Below, in pieces: positions 35,626 to 44,049 of a stretch of DNA of 64,000 nucleotides. Under the pieces are notes generated by a model. The model was not told the origin of the DNA. It ran no database searches and saw nothing but the letters and a program-made list of their open reading frames with translations. Position 1 is the first letter of the stretch, and every line of letters starts with the position of its first letter. The position numbers and the translations under genes were made by a program. Source of the DNA: Deltaproteobacteria bacterium RBG_13_43_22. GTDB lineage: Bacteria > Desulfobacterota > RBG-13-43-22. The stretch spans positions 62,001-126,000 of the forward strand of contig MGQB01000015.1 of NCBI GenBank assembly GCA_001797675.1, written 5' to 3'.

Positions 35626-35730
35626 TCACTTGTGGCATACCTTTCCAGGATTTTCCTTCAAGACCTTTTTCACTTTATCCCAGTAGGCAGCCTCCTTGGC
35701 CATGACCTTTGGGTTAAGCTTATTGGTCAT
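35626..35730 (-). CDS. Small peptide, candidate RiPP precursor (34 codons, ends CHK-UGA)
   Basis: This gene is too short for the ORF track. It reads MTNKLNPKVMAKEAAYWD, continues KVKKVLKENPG and ends KVCHK before TGA. The ATG has AAGGAGGTG at ideal spacing and overlaps the last 11 bases of the B12 radical SAM gene, so it is translationally coupled. It is hydrophilic and probably helical, as leader peptides are, with a single Cys near the C-terminus. The flanking genes are two radical SAM enzymes, one with a SPASM domain. A Cys three codons before UGA would form CxxU if the UGA were decoded as selenocysteine; reading on would add 18 codons up to TAA. I recall an NCBI family named selenobiotic with radical SAM maturases but cannot confirm membership. 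Confidence 0.7.
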   Translation of the reverse strand: MTNKLNPKVMAKEAAYWDKVKKVLKENPGKVCHK

Positions 35731-37420
35731 CCCGATCCACCTCCTTCCATTCATAGATATTTTCTATGATACCATCATTAAAAGTAATGTCAAAACTATT
35801 TTTTACCCTGATAACCTTCCCCTTTTGCGTTTTAATAATATCCAGACTGGTCCAAAAATTAAAAAACAAGCCGGCATTAAACTTGGGAAGCGGTTGATAA
35901 CCTTCCTTGGTGGCCGCATATAAACAGCCCTCCTTCAATAGCTTTTCGAAAAGTGCAACCCCGAGGGCTGATCTTTTCCCCATATTTCGGGCCAGATTCA
36001 AGGCTCCTCCAAGACCAATTGAATCTTCATGAAAACCAAGGCCTTTAATAAAATTGATGATCCGCGTGATAATAAAAAGGGTATAAATGTCTTCCCGTCC
36101 GAACTGATCGGTTTCCAGCCCCAGGGCCGTAAGCCGGGACCTAACCATATCCTCTTCGGTCTGTCCCGGAAACCTCTGAGCAATGGCGGTATTGGGTGTC
36201 AAATAAAAAGGCGAAGCGCCCAGGATAACCGGAAGCCGGGAATTCAGACACAGGGTCCGGATCATCGAATCCAGAGATTCCCCCGGAAGACCCAATATCT
36301 GATAGACAATGATCTTAAATCCCATTTGTGAGGCCTCCCGGATTACCTGGAGATATTTTTCCATTCCCTGCGGTCGCTGCGTTTCCCTCCGGATTATCGG
36401 ATTGGAGGTTACCAGGGAAAGATTCAGATGGGTAAAGCCGGCCTCTCTCATCAATTGCAGCAATTCCCGATCCAGACTTTGATAAGAGATCCCGTTCATG
36501 GCCAGTAATTCAATTTCCCCTGGCGGAAAACCCTGCCTGATTTTTCGGCAAAACTTTTTCATCTCCTCCCGATCGTAGGTCAGGTTATCATCTTCAAAAT
36601 CAAAAACCCGGTATCCCCCCAGATAACGACATTCTATTTCTTCGAATACTTTTTGGACGGATCGTCTTTTATAGCCGGGGAAGGTATTGTGCACCGAACA
36701 GAAAGAACATCGATGGGGACAACCTCTGGAGGTAATCACAAAACACAAGGGTCTCTTTTCATAACGATAGGTCTCCCGATCCAAATCTGAAAAATCCGGG
36801 ATTGGGAGTTCTTCAATGGGACAAGGACTACCGGGAGGATTAAAAAGCATCCGGCCATCCTGTTTGTATCCTAAACCGGGCACCTGCTCCAATCCCTTTC
36901 CCCCCTGCCAAGCCCTTATCAATTCCACCAGAGGCCGTTCCCCCTCCCCACGAATCACCCAATCCACTGCTGAATTCATAAGCATGAGTTCAGGCACGGC
37001 CGAGACATGGGATCCTCCGAGAACGATGGGGCAATTAATTTTCTTTTTAATCGCTGCAGCACATTGAAGCACTTCCCGAAAGTAAGGAGAAAAAAGCGAG
37101 GATATCCCCACTAGGTCCGGTTTTTCATGGGCCACTTCCCGGGCAATGGTTTCGAAAGGGGCCCCGAAATGATAATATTGATAAAATAAGGAGAAAGGGC
37201 TTTGGTCCGGAAAAGGGTAGTAATCTTTCAAATAGGTCAATTCCCCGGGCAAGGCAACGGTCCGTCGTCCACGGCCTTGATGGAAGTCTTTGATGACCAC
37301 CTCGACTTCCGGGAGATGTTTTTTTACCGCCGCCTTCAAATAAGCCAGGCCCAGAGGTTGCAGCCTTATCTCCGTATCGTAAAAATCCTGAATGGGGGGC
37401 TGGACAAGAACGAGTTTCAT
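35720..37420 (-). CDS. B12-binding domain radical SAM protein
   Basis: A 566-residue protein from the ATG at 37420; the track's longer frame adds 33 poorly conserved codons. The N-terminal cobalamin-binding Rossmann domain spans 1-170 (KLVLVQPPIQDFYDTEIRLQPLGLAYLKAAV to CPIVLGGSHVSAVPELML). The radical SAM domain follows with SRGCPHRCSFCSVH near residue 235. The C-terminus from about 430 is unclassified. Such enzymes are methyltransferases, ring-forming or epimerising catalysts, several acting on peptides. Upstream lies the divergent FAD oxidoreductase gene; a TATACT box lies seven bases before the ATG, so a leaderless mRNA is possible. Together with the peptide and SPASM genes it forms one cassette. 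Confidence 0.85.
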   Translation of the reverse strand: MKLVLVQPPIQDFYDTEIRLQPLGLAYLKAAVKKHLPEVEVVIKDFHQGRGRRTVALPGELTYLKDYYPFPDQSPFSLFYQYYHFGAPFETIAREVAHEKPDLVGISSLFSPYFREVLQCAAAIKKKINCPIVLGGSHVSAVPELMLMNSAVDWVIRGEGERPLVELIRAWQGGKGLEQVPGLGYKQDGRMLFNPPGSPCPIEELPIPDFSDLDRETYRYEKRPLCFVITSRGCPHRCSFCSVHNTFPGYKRRSVQKVFEEIECRYLGGYRVFDFEDDNLTYDREEMKKFCRKIRQGFPPGEIELLAMNGISYQSLDRELLQLMREAGFTHLNLSLVTSNPIIRRETQRPQGMEKYLQVIREASQMGFKIIVYQILGLPGESLDSMIRTLCLNSRLPVILGASPFYLTPNTAIAQRFPGQTEEDMVRSRLTALGLETDQFGREDIYTLFIITRIINFIKGLGFHEDSIGLGGALNLARNMGKRSALGVALFEKLLKEGCLYAATKEGYQPLPKFNAGLFFNFWTSLDIIKTQKGKVIRVKNSFDITFNDGIIENIYEWKEVDRDDQ

Positions 37421-37521
37421 GGTTAGTATAATTTCGTTGGGAGTTTTATATGAATATACTATAATAAAGGCCCAAATATCTAAATGAAATTTTTTTATCC
37501 TAACCATCCAGGAGGCCAACT

Positions 37522-38718
37522 ATGAACTATGTCATCATTGGAAACGGGGTGGCCGGAACAACGGCTGCGGAGAATATCAGGAAAAATGATCCCCAGGGGG
37601 AAATAAAAATCTTTACCGATGAAGCCTATCCCTTCTACAGCCGCATACGTCTTATAGAATATCTGGCCGGAGAGGTGGAGCTACCGAAACTGCAAATCCG
37701 CTCCAATACCTGGTATGACGATCAAAAAATTCAACTTTTTCTGAATAGAAAAGTGGTGGATATCGATACCGATAAGAAAGTAATCGTAACCCAGTCAGGG
37801 GAACGTCACGGCTATGATAAACTGTTATTGGCTGACGGCAGCCACTCCTTTGTACCGCCGATCAAAGGGGCGGAGAAAAAAGGGGTTTTCACCTTGCGCA
37901 ACCTCAAAGACGCTCAGGAGATCAAGAGCTTTGCTAACGGCAAGACTAAAGCCCTACTGATCGGTGGCGGAATCCTGGGGATCGAAGTGGGGAACAGCCT
38001 TCGAAAAACCGGATTGAAAGTCTCGGTCATTGAATTTGCTCCCCGCCTCCTCCCCCGTCAGACCGATCCGGTTTGTGCCGGTATGCTTCAAACCCGTCTG
38101 GAGCAGATGGGTCTTACCTTTTATCTGGGGGTGGCCTCCAAAGAAATCATCGGAGAAAATCAAGTCCAGGGGCTTCTCCTGGAGGACGGCCGTCAAATAG
38201 AGACCGATCTGATTATTATCTCCGCCGGGGTCAGACCCAACCTGGAACTGGCCCAAAAATTAAACCTGAAGATCGGTAAGGGTATTCCGGTTTCGGATCA
38301 CCTGGAAACCGAGATCCCCAATATTTATGCCGCCGGTGACAGTATTGAGCATAAGGGAATGCTCTATGGCATCTGGCCGGCCTCTGAAAAACAGGGGGAA
38401 GTAGCCGGAATGAACATGGCCGGCAACGCGGTTGCTTATACAGGGACCACTTTCTCCAATCTGCTCAAAGTGGCCGGGATCGATTTGCTGGCTGCCGGCG
38501 ATATCGATCCCGATGGCAAATTGGAAGCGATTGTTGATCAGAATCCGGAAGCCGGTACCTACCGGAAGCTGGTCATCAAAGAAAATCTTATTGTCGGCTG
38601 TCTGCTTTTCGGGACCCTGGAGGGACGAAAAAATATTTTAAAAGCAATGGAAGAAAAACGAAATATTGCCTCCGTCAAAGAACGGCTGGCCCGATTTGAT
38701 CTGGAAGTCTTGAATTAA
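37522..38718 (+). CDS. FAD/NAD(P)-dependent oxidoreductase (rubredoxin/nitrite reductase-like)
   Basis: This 398-residue pyridine nucleotide-disulfide-type flavoprotein has GNGVAGTTAAENIRKND at the N-terminus for FAD, LLIGGGILGIEVGNSLRKTGLKVSVIEFAPRLLPRQ near residue 148 for NAD(P)H, and PNIYAAGD near 265. It lacks the CxxxxC redox pair, like rubredoxin reductase and the NirB N-terminal half. The C-terminus (310-398) resembles the NirB-associated domain. It probably moves electrons from NADH to a small redox protein. It is transcribed away from the B12 radical SAM gene with 100 bp between, and AGGAGG precedes the ATG. Supplying electrons to the radical SAM enzymes is a possibility only. Confidence 0.85.
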   Translation: MNYVIIGNGVAGTTAAENIRKNDPQGEIKIFTDEAYPFYSRIRLIEYLAGEVELPKLQIRSNTWYDDQKIQLFLNRKVVDIDTDKKVIVTQSGERHGYDKLLLADGSHSFVPPIKGAEKKGVFTLRNLKDAQEIKSFANGKTKALLIGGGILGIEVGNSLRKTGLKVSVIEFAPRLLPRQTDPVCAGMLQTRLEQMGLTFYLGVASKEIIGENQVQGLLLEDGRQIETDLIIISAGVRPNLELAQKLNLKIGKGIPVSDHLETEIPNIYAAGDSIEHKGMLYGIWPASEKQGEVAGMNMAGNAVAYTGTTFSNLLKVAGIDLLAAGDIDPDGKLEAIVDQNPEAGTYRKLVIKENLIVGCLLFGTLEGRKNILKAMEEKRNIASVKERLARFDLEVLN

Positions 38719-38750
38719 AAAATCCAAATCATTTTAGCCCAAATCTGAAG

Positions 38751-38778
38751 GCTCAAAGAAACCGCTTATACTTTGAGC
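38751..38778. other. Stem-loop downstream of the oxidoreductase gene
   Basis: gctcaaag and ctttgagc form an 8-bp stem with a 12-nt loop, about 30 bp after the oxidoreductase stop codon. No T-tract follows, so it may be a mRNA 3' end structure rather than a full intrinsic terminator. The rest of the 235-bp gap shows nothing clear. Confidence 0.45.
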
Positions 38779-38953
38779 TATGAAATACCTACTTCCTGAA
38801 ATCGTCTAACCTCCATCTTAAAAAAATGGAAGAGTTGAAACCGGGATCAACGAAATGGACTTTAAGTTTGTTGACTTCTTGTCTATTAAGGAGTAGGAAA
38901 CTTTTAATAAGTTAAACAAGTTTTCTTGAAGGCAACCTTCTACAAGCGGATTT

Positions 38954-40321
38954 TCACTTTTCTCTCCTAAAAAATAAATAGACCAGGATACCGGCACCAA
39001 TGGTGACCAGACCCCAGATGGAGGTGATGGGCCGGCTCGTTATGGAAAAGTAGGCGATCCACAAATTGCCGGCGATGAAAATGATCGGCGTAATCGGATA
39101 GCCGAAGGTTTGGTAAGAAGACACCAGGGCCTTTTGTTTCAGCCTGAGGATCATCAAACCCAGGACAGTCAGCATGGCAAAGAGGGCCAGTGTGAAACCG
39201 ATATAGATAAGGAGTTTTTCAAAGGATGATGTCAAGATGAATAGAATGGCAATGGCCGCCTGCAGAAAAATGGAAAAGGCCGGCGTTTTATATTTTGGGT
39301 TGACCCGTCCGAAAAGTTTGAAAAAGACGCCGTCCTTGGACATGGCATAATAAACCCGTGGTCCGGTCAGGATCATGGCACTGAGGGCCGACAAGATGCC
39401 TAAGGCGATCGCTCCGCCGAAATAATTACCGACATTTTTCCCAAACAAAGAAACCGCCGACACGGCGCCGACTTCCAGGACGCCGCTCATCCTCCCTGCC
39501 GGAAGGGCATAGATGTAAACCATATTGAGAAGCAGGTATAAGATTAGGACCAACAGCGTGCCGGCGAACAGGGCCACAGGAATATTACTGGACGGATTCT
39601 TGATTTCACTGCCGAGATAGGTGGCGGCATTCCAGCCGCTGTAAGCAAAAGATATAAAGATGAGGGAAACGGCAAATTTGCTTTGGAACATGGCCGCCAG
39701 TGGTAATTCAACCGAAAAATGAGATAGAGAGCCCTTGCCGAGAAGAAAACCGCCGGCAATGAAAAGAACAATGATCGCTATTTTGAACGAGGTCAAAGTG
39801 TTTTGAACCCGGCTGCCGACCTTGAGGCTGTGATAATGGACTAACGAAAGGATAATGATGGCCAGGATGGCCGTTATCTTAATCGGTGAAATCGTAAGAA
39901 TGGTGAGGCCGGAAATCGTCAGACTGAATTGAGGATGAGCAGGAAGGGGAAAGATGCTGCCGCTGTAAGTCGCAAAGGCGATGGCCGAGACGGCAATAGG
40001 GGCTGAAAAACCCACCAGCAGAGAGATCCAGCCTGAAAGAAAAGCAATCAACTTACCAAAACTCTCCCGCAAATAGACATATTCACCTCCTGCTTCCGGG
40101 AAGGCAGCCCCCAGTTCCCCATAACAGAGGGCACCGCAGAGGGCGAAAATACCTCCGATCAGCCAGCAGAGCAGCAAAACCAGGGGATGCCCCAATTCTT
40201 GAATGATGAAACCGGAGGTGGTGAAAATACCCGTCCCAATCATGTTGGCCACGACAAGAACAGTAGCCGTGAAAAGACCAATCTCTTTTTTAAGACTTTG
40301 ATTATTCGGGTTATTTTTCAT
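38954..40321 (-). CDS. Amino acid permease, APC superfamily
   Basis: This 455-residue transporter has about twelve hydrophobic segments. The first segment reads GLFTATVLVVANMIGTGIFTTSGFI, the glycine-rich substrate loop of APC carriers, and SFAYSGWNAATYLGSEIKNPSSNIPVAL near residue 225 is the conserved region after segment 6. LAT/YfnA-type amino acid exchangers are the nearest type. It imports or exchanges amino acids across the inner membrane; specificity is unknown. The ribosome site GGAAGATA is modest. Confidence 0.88.
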   Translation of the reverse strand: MKNNPNNQSLKKEIGLFTATVLVVANMIGTGIFTTSGFIIQELGHPLVLLLCWLIGGIFALCGALCYGELGAAFPEAGGEYVYLRESFGKLIAFLSGWISLLVGFSAPIAVSAIAFATYSGSIFPLPAHPQFSLTISGLTILTISPIKITAILAIIILSLVHYHSLKVGSRVQNTLTSFKIAIIVLFIAGGFLLGKGSLSHFSVELPLAAMFQSKFAVSLIFISFAYSGWNAATYLGSEIKNPSSNIPVALFAGTLLVLILYLLLNMVYIYALPAGRMSGVLEVGAVSAVSLFGKNVGNYFGGAIALGILSALSAMILTGPRVYYAMSKDGVFFKLFGRVNPKYKTPAFSIFLQAAIAILFILTSSFEKLLIYIGFTLALFAMLTVLGLMILRLKQKALVSSYQTFGYPITPIIFIAGNLWIAYFSITSRPITSIWGLVTIGAGILVYLFFRREK

Positions 40322-40694
40322 AACGACTATCTTCCGAAAAGTAATAAATATCGGATATACTGGGCGGCAGAAAATTGGTGTTAAATATGTTGGATGTTCT
40401 GGCCCTAATTAATCCCTTCAATGCTCATTTCGTAAATTATTACAATAAGTTAATATTTTTATCAAAATTTAAAATAATCTTCAACTCGAAAAAATAAACC
40501 TTGACTTGGTATGCGAAATCGGGCATTGATCATTTAAAGAAAAAAGAGAATGTAGTAATATTTATATCTTAATACAAATATATTCCTAATTGTTATTTAT
40601 TGTCAATAACGTATAGATTGCTCTAAGACACGTTTAATCTTCAGAATAAACCAGAATTGAACTCTTATTTCGTAAAATTAAGGAGGACCGTTCT
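40322..40694. other. AT-rich intergenic region upstream of the methyltransferase gene
   Basis: This 373-bp stretch is clearly richer in A and T than its surroundings. TTGACTTGGTATGCG near 40502 could contain a -35 element, but I see no good -10. There is no ORF of interest, no tRNA and no obvious repeat. Confidence 0.5.
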
Positions 40695-41663
40695 ATGATT
40701 AAGAAACTGATTATCAGCGTGTTTTCTGCAATATTCCAAATTTTCCTGATTCTATCACCAACCCCTTCTTCTGCAATTGATCCGGAAATACCATCTTGGA
40801 CAGCCGAAGTGGTTGCTGCCCAACGTGCACTTGGCGCTTATGAGGAAGACGTGAAAGTGCGCAATCCGGACTATCTTGCTGAAAAGTTCATCAGTAAGAG
40901 TTTTTGGGATAAATCTCCACTCGAATTAGATGACATGCGCAAGAAGAGATCGGGGCGACTACGACGATATCTCGATGGTGGGTATTATTTTATGACTGCT
41001 CGTACAAAACATTTTGATGCCATTCTGAAAGAAGAAGGAGTCAAAGAAATAAAACAAGTTGTTAATTTGGGTGTTGGATATGACACTCGAGCATATCGTT
41101 TCCATGACGCCATGCCCAATGTAAAATTTTTTGAATTGGATACGAAAGCCACAATTAATCGAAAGAAAGAGATCGTCGCTAAAATATTCGGGGCGCTACC
41201 TTCCTATGTTGTCTATATTGCAATTGATTTTGACAAGGAAAGCCTGGAAGATGCGCTATTGAAAGCAGGTTATGATAAAACCCAAAAAACCCTTTTTATC
41301 TGGGAAGGTGTTACTATGTATTTGACTAAGGAAGCAGTGGACGGGACACTGAAATTTATTGCGGAACAAAGCGCTCCAGGAAGTTCCGTTGTTTTTGACT
41401 ACTGTCTTAAATCTGTCATAGAGGGAGATTATTCTGCATATCTATCAGGCCCTGTAGTAAAACTTTTTGCCAGTCAGGGCGAGCCTTTTGTCTATGGCAT
41501 TGATCCAAAGAAAATAAGGGATTTTTTGAAAGATAGAAAGCTGGAGTTAATTTCTGACATAGGACCTGAAGAATTGGAAAAAATGCATCTCATTCGCAGT
41601 GATGGAACAGTGTATGGCAAAATGAGCGGCTATGAGAGAATAACTTATGCCGTTAATAACTAA
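40695..41663 (+). CDS. Leucine carboxyl methyltransferase-family SAM methyltransferase with signal peptide
   Basis: A 322-residue protein of the LCM/TIGR00027 methyltransferase type. VVNLGVGYDTRAYRF near residue 125 is the SAM-binding motif I, FFELDTKATINRKKEI near 150 is motif II, and LFIWEGVTMYLT near 205 is the family's acceptor-region motif. The N-terminus LIISVFSAIFQIFLILSPTPSSAID looks like a cleavable signal peptide, which is unexpected for a SAM-dependent enzyme. TAAGGAGGACC precedes the ATG. The gene and flanks are AT-rich and on the plus strand among minus-strand genes, consistent with acquisition. The substrate is unknown. Confidence 0.8.
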   Translation: MIKKLIISVFSAIFQIFLILSPTPSSAIDPEIPSWTAEVVAAQRALGAYEEDVKVRNPDYLAEKFISKSFWDKSPLELDDMRKKRSGRLRRYLDGGYYFMTARTKHFDAILKEEGVKEIKQVVNLGVGYDTRAYRFHDAMPNVKFFELDTKATINRKKEIVAKIFGALPSYVVYIAIDFDKESLEDALLKAGYDKTQKTLFIWEGVTMYLTKEAVDGTLKFIAEQSAPGSSVVFDYCLKSVIEGDYSAYLSGPVVKLFASQGEPFVYGIDPKKIRDFLKDRKLELISDIGPEELEKMHLIRSDGTVYGKMSGYERITYAVNN

Positions 41664-41975
41664 TAAACAATAATGAATTGGCCCCTCAAAAATTGGACGT
41701 TGTGATAAGCTCTGATTTGGCCCAATAGGAACGATTACACTTCAATTTCAAGGCCAGTGTGGTCTAACCATTTCTCCCATATTTCTTTTAGTAATCGGTA
41801 AATTCTTTAGGCCTTGGTTCTGAGAAGTAGTAGGTGTAAGTGCCAGCTGCGAGTTATATTGAGAATGACTGTTAGATCAAATATTATGCAGATTATTTAA
41901 GCTTTCAGCCCCCCGCCGGTTTTCTTATTACGAGCAACTCAAGTCCTTTTTCCTTGAAACAAAAAGACATCTTTT
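41664..41975. other. Intergenic region, possible degenerate coding remnant
   Basis: This 312-bp AT-rich gap contains a short minus-strand frame with LLKEIWEKWLDHTGLEIEV before a TAA, bounded by a stop 23 codons upstream. It reads like protein but is too short to identify. Nothing else is evident. Confidence 0.3.
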
Positions 41976-43454
41976 TTATTCCTCAATCTGCCAGATAGTC
42001 CCCCGGGGAGAATCTTTTAGAAGAATGTTCATTTCCACAAGGCGTTCTCTTAGACCATCGGCCCTGGCCCAATCCTTTTCTTTCCGAGCCTGGTTCCGTT
42101 CGGCAATAAGCCTCTCAATGGTTTCGGCCGACAAGCCTTTCTTATTGAGAAGTCTCGTTTTTTCCTGATCCAAAAAATCTTGCGGCGGCCGGGTCAGGAT
42201 TCCCAACAGTTGACCGTATTGTTTCAACAGTCCGGCGGCCCGGTTAAATGGATCGGCAAGGCCTTTTAATTCTTTTGGACGCACGGTATCCATCGTCCTG
42301 TTAAGCTGCCTGGTCAATTCATACATGTGCCCGATGGCCTGGGCCGTATTAAAATCATCTTCCAGGGCTTGTTGAAAATTTTCCTTGAATCTTCCGACTG
42401 CCTCTTCTGCTTCTTTGATCCGTTCCGAAACCAAGGGTTCATTCCCTTTATTTTGGAGCCGGTCTTCCGGATGTTCCAGATCTTTCAACAGGGTATAGAA
42501 CCGGTTTAGTCCCATCTGGGCTTCCTGCATGGCTTGATCTGAATAATCCAAAGGCGATCGATAATGGCGGGAAAGCAGCAGGAGGCGTATCGCTTCCGGA
42601 TAAAACCGCCGGACCATTTCCTGGATGGTCAAAAAATTCCCCAGGGACTTGGACATCTTTTCTCCCTGGATAGTCACAAAGCCGTTGTGAATCCAGTAAC
42701 GGGCCAGAGGTTTACAGGAAACAGCCATGGACTGGGCCAGCTCGTTTTCATGATGAGGGAAAATCAGATCCTTTCCGCCGCCATGAATATCAAAGGTCTC
42801 CCCTAAGTAACGGGAACTCATAGCCGAGCATTCGATGTGCCAGCCCGGACGGCCGGGTCCCCAGGGGCTGTCCCAGACCGGTTCACCGGGCTTCCCTTTC
42901 TTCCACAGGGCAAAGTCCATGGGATGGTGTTTGCGGGGGTCCACTTCGATCCTGGCCCCAGCCTGCATCTCTTCCAGAGTACGATGGGAGAGGGCGCCGT
43001 AAGCAGAGAATTTTTCCACGGCAAAAAAAACATCCCCTTCCACCATATAGGCGGCTTTTTGGTCGACAAGTTTCTGAACCAGGCCGATAATCTCCGGGAT
43101 ATGGAGGGTGGCCCGGGGTTCGAAGTCCGGTGTTAAAACCCCCAGAACCTTCATGTCGTCTTCAAATTCTTGGATATACTTTTCAGCCAGCGTTTTAGGG
43201 TCCACTTCCTCTTGCCGGGCACGGGCAATGATCTTATCGTCGATGTCGGTAAAGTTGCGCACATAGGTAACCTGAAAACCCTTGAAACGCAACAAGCGGA
43301 CCATGACGTCAAAAACAATCATGGACCTGGCATGACCGATATGACAACTGTCATAAACGGTGACCCCGCAGACATAGATGCCCACCTGAGGAGGATTCAA
43401 AGGGTCAAAAGGTTCTTTTTGTTTGGTTTGAGAATTATATATTTTCAGGGGCAT
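41976..43454 (-). CDS. cysS: Cysteinyl-tRNA synthetase
   Basis: This 492-residue class I aminoacyl-tRNA synthetase charges tRNA-Cys. The HIGH motif is CHIGHARS near residue 32, the KMSKS loop is GEKMSKSLGNF near 265, and the zinc ligands include the Cys of YVCGVTVYD and the segment WHIECSAMS with HGGGKDLIFPHHENE. The anticodon-binding domain fills 310-492. The ATG at 43454 replaces the track's upstream start, which lies in a heptad repeat. It follows ispD and ispF on the same strand, a common order. Confidence 0.95.
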   Translation of the reverse strand: MPLKIYNSQTKQKEPFDPLNPPQVGIYVCGVTVYDSCHIGHARSMIVFDVMVRLLRFKGFQVTYVRNFTDIDDKIIARARQEEVDPKTLAEKYIQEFEDDMKVLGVLTPDFEPRATLHIPEIIGLVQKLVDQKAAYMVEGDVFFAVEKFSAYGALSHRTLEEMQAGARIEVDPRKHHPMDFALWKKGKPGEPVWDSPWGPGRPGWHIECSAMSSRYLGETFDIHGGGKDLIFPHHENELAQSMAVSCKPLARYWIHNGFVTIQGEKMSKSLGNFLTIQEMVRRFYPEAIRLLLLSRHYRSPLDYSDQAMQEAQMGLNRFYTLLKDLEHPEDRLQNKGNEPLVSERIKEAEEAVGRFKENFQQALEDDFNTAQAIGHMYELTRQLNRTMDTVRPKELKGLADPFNRAAGLLKQYGQLLGILTRPPQDFLDQEKTRLLNKKGLSAETIERLIAERNQARKEKDWARADGLRERLVEMNILLKDSPRGTIWQIEE

Positions 43455-43478
43455 GATTCCAATGATCCTTTTCAAAAG

Positions 43479-43571
43479 CCGATACTGGATTCTTGATGCT
43501 GGATGTAGAGTTGGCATCAAGGATCCCGTATCAGTTTTTAGTTTTATCCAGTATCCAGTATCAAGTATCGG
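43479..43571. repeat. Heptad inverted repeat (word ATCCAGT), fused to the ispF end
   Basis: The left arm reads gatactg, gattctt, gatgctg, gatgtag; the right arm reads atccagt, atccagt, atcaagt, atcgg. The right arm continues into ispF: the last codons GCC GAT ACT and the TGA stop are made of the repeat word. Confidence 0.75.
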
Positions 43572-44049
43572 CCTTTACCAACAGCACCACGGCATAAGCC
43601 GCAATCCCTTCCTGACGGCCGGCAAAACCCAGTCCTTCCGAAGTTGTGGCTTTAATACTGATTTGATCGGCAGGCACTTGTAATACTGGGGCCAAAACGG
43701 TCTGCATTTTTTGCACATGAGGTGCCAGCTTGGGCTCTTGGGCCACCACCGTGGAATCCACGTTCCCGACCCTATATCCTTTCTGATGGATTAAGAATAT
43801 GATTCTCTCCAAAAGCCGCAGGCTGGAAATCCCTTTATATCGGGGATCCGAATCCGGGAAGAGACGGCCCAAATCTCCAAGACCCACGGCCCCTAAAAGG
43901 GCATCCCCAAGGGCATGACTTAATACATCCGCATCCGAATGCCCGGCCAGACCTTGATGAAAGGGGATCTCGATTCCGCCTAAAATCAAGGGCCTTTCCG
44001 AGACCAAGCGATGGACATCATAGCCAACGCCCATACGGAACATAGACAT
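43561..44049 (-). CDS. ispF: 2-C-methyl-D-erythritol 2,4-cyclodiphosphate synthase
   Basis: A 162-residue MEP-pathway enzyme for isoprenoid precursors. FRMGVGYDVHRLV at the N-terminus gives the Asp and His zinc ligands; HSDADVLSHALGDALLGA near residue 36 gives the third, and DSTVVAQEPKL and the C-terminal TTSEGLGFAGRQEGIAAYAVVLL are conserved. It starts on the last base of the ispD stop. Its final codons are supplied by a heptad repeat arm. Confidence 0.95.
   Translation of the reverse strand: MSMFRMGVGYDVHRLVSERPLILGGIEIPFHQGLAGHSDADVLSHALGDALLGAVGLGDLGRLFPDSDPRYKGISSLRLLERIIFLIHQKGYRVGNVDSTVVAQEPKLAPHVQKMQTVLAPVLQVPADQISIKATTSEGLGFAGRQEGIAAYAVVLLVKADT

Noticed and set aside
41664-41975. 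Insertion-sequence remnant
   Set aside because: The short frame LLKEIWEKWLDHTG is too short to identify and no terminal inverted repeats were found.
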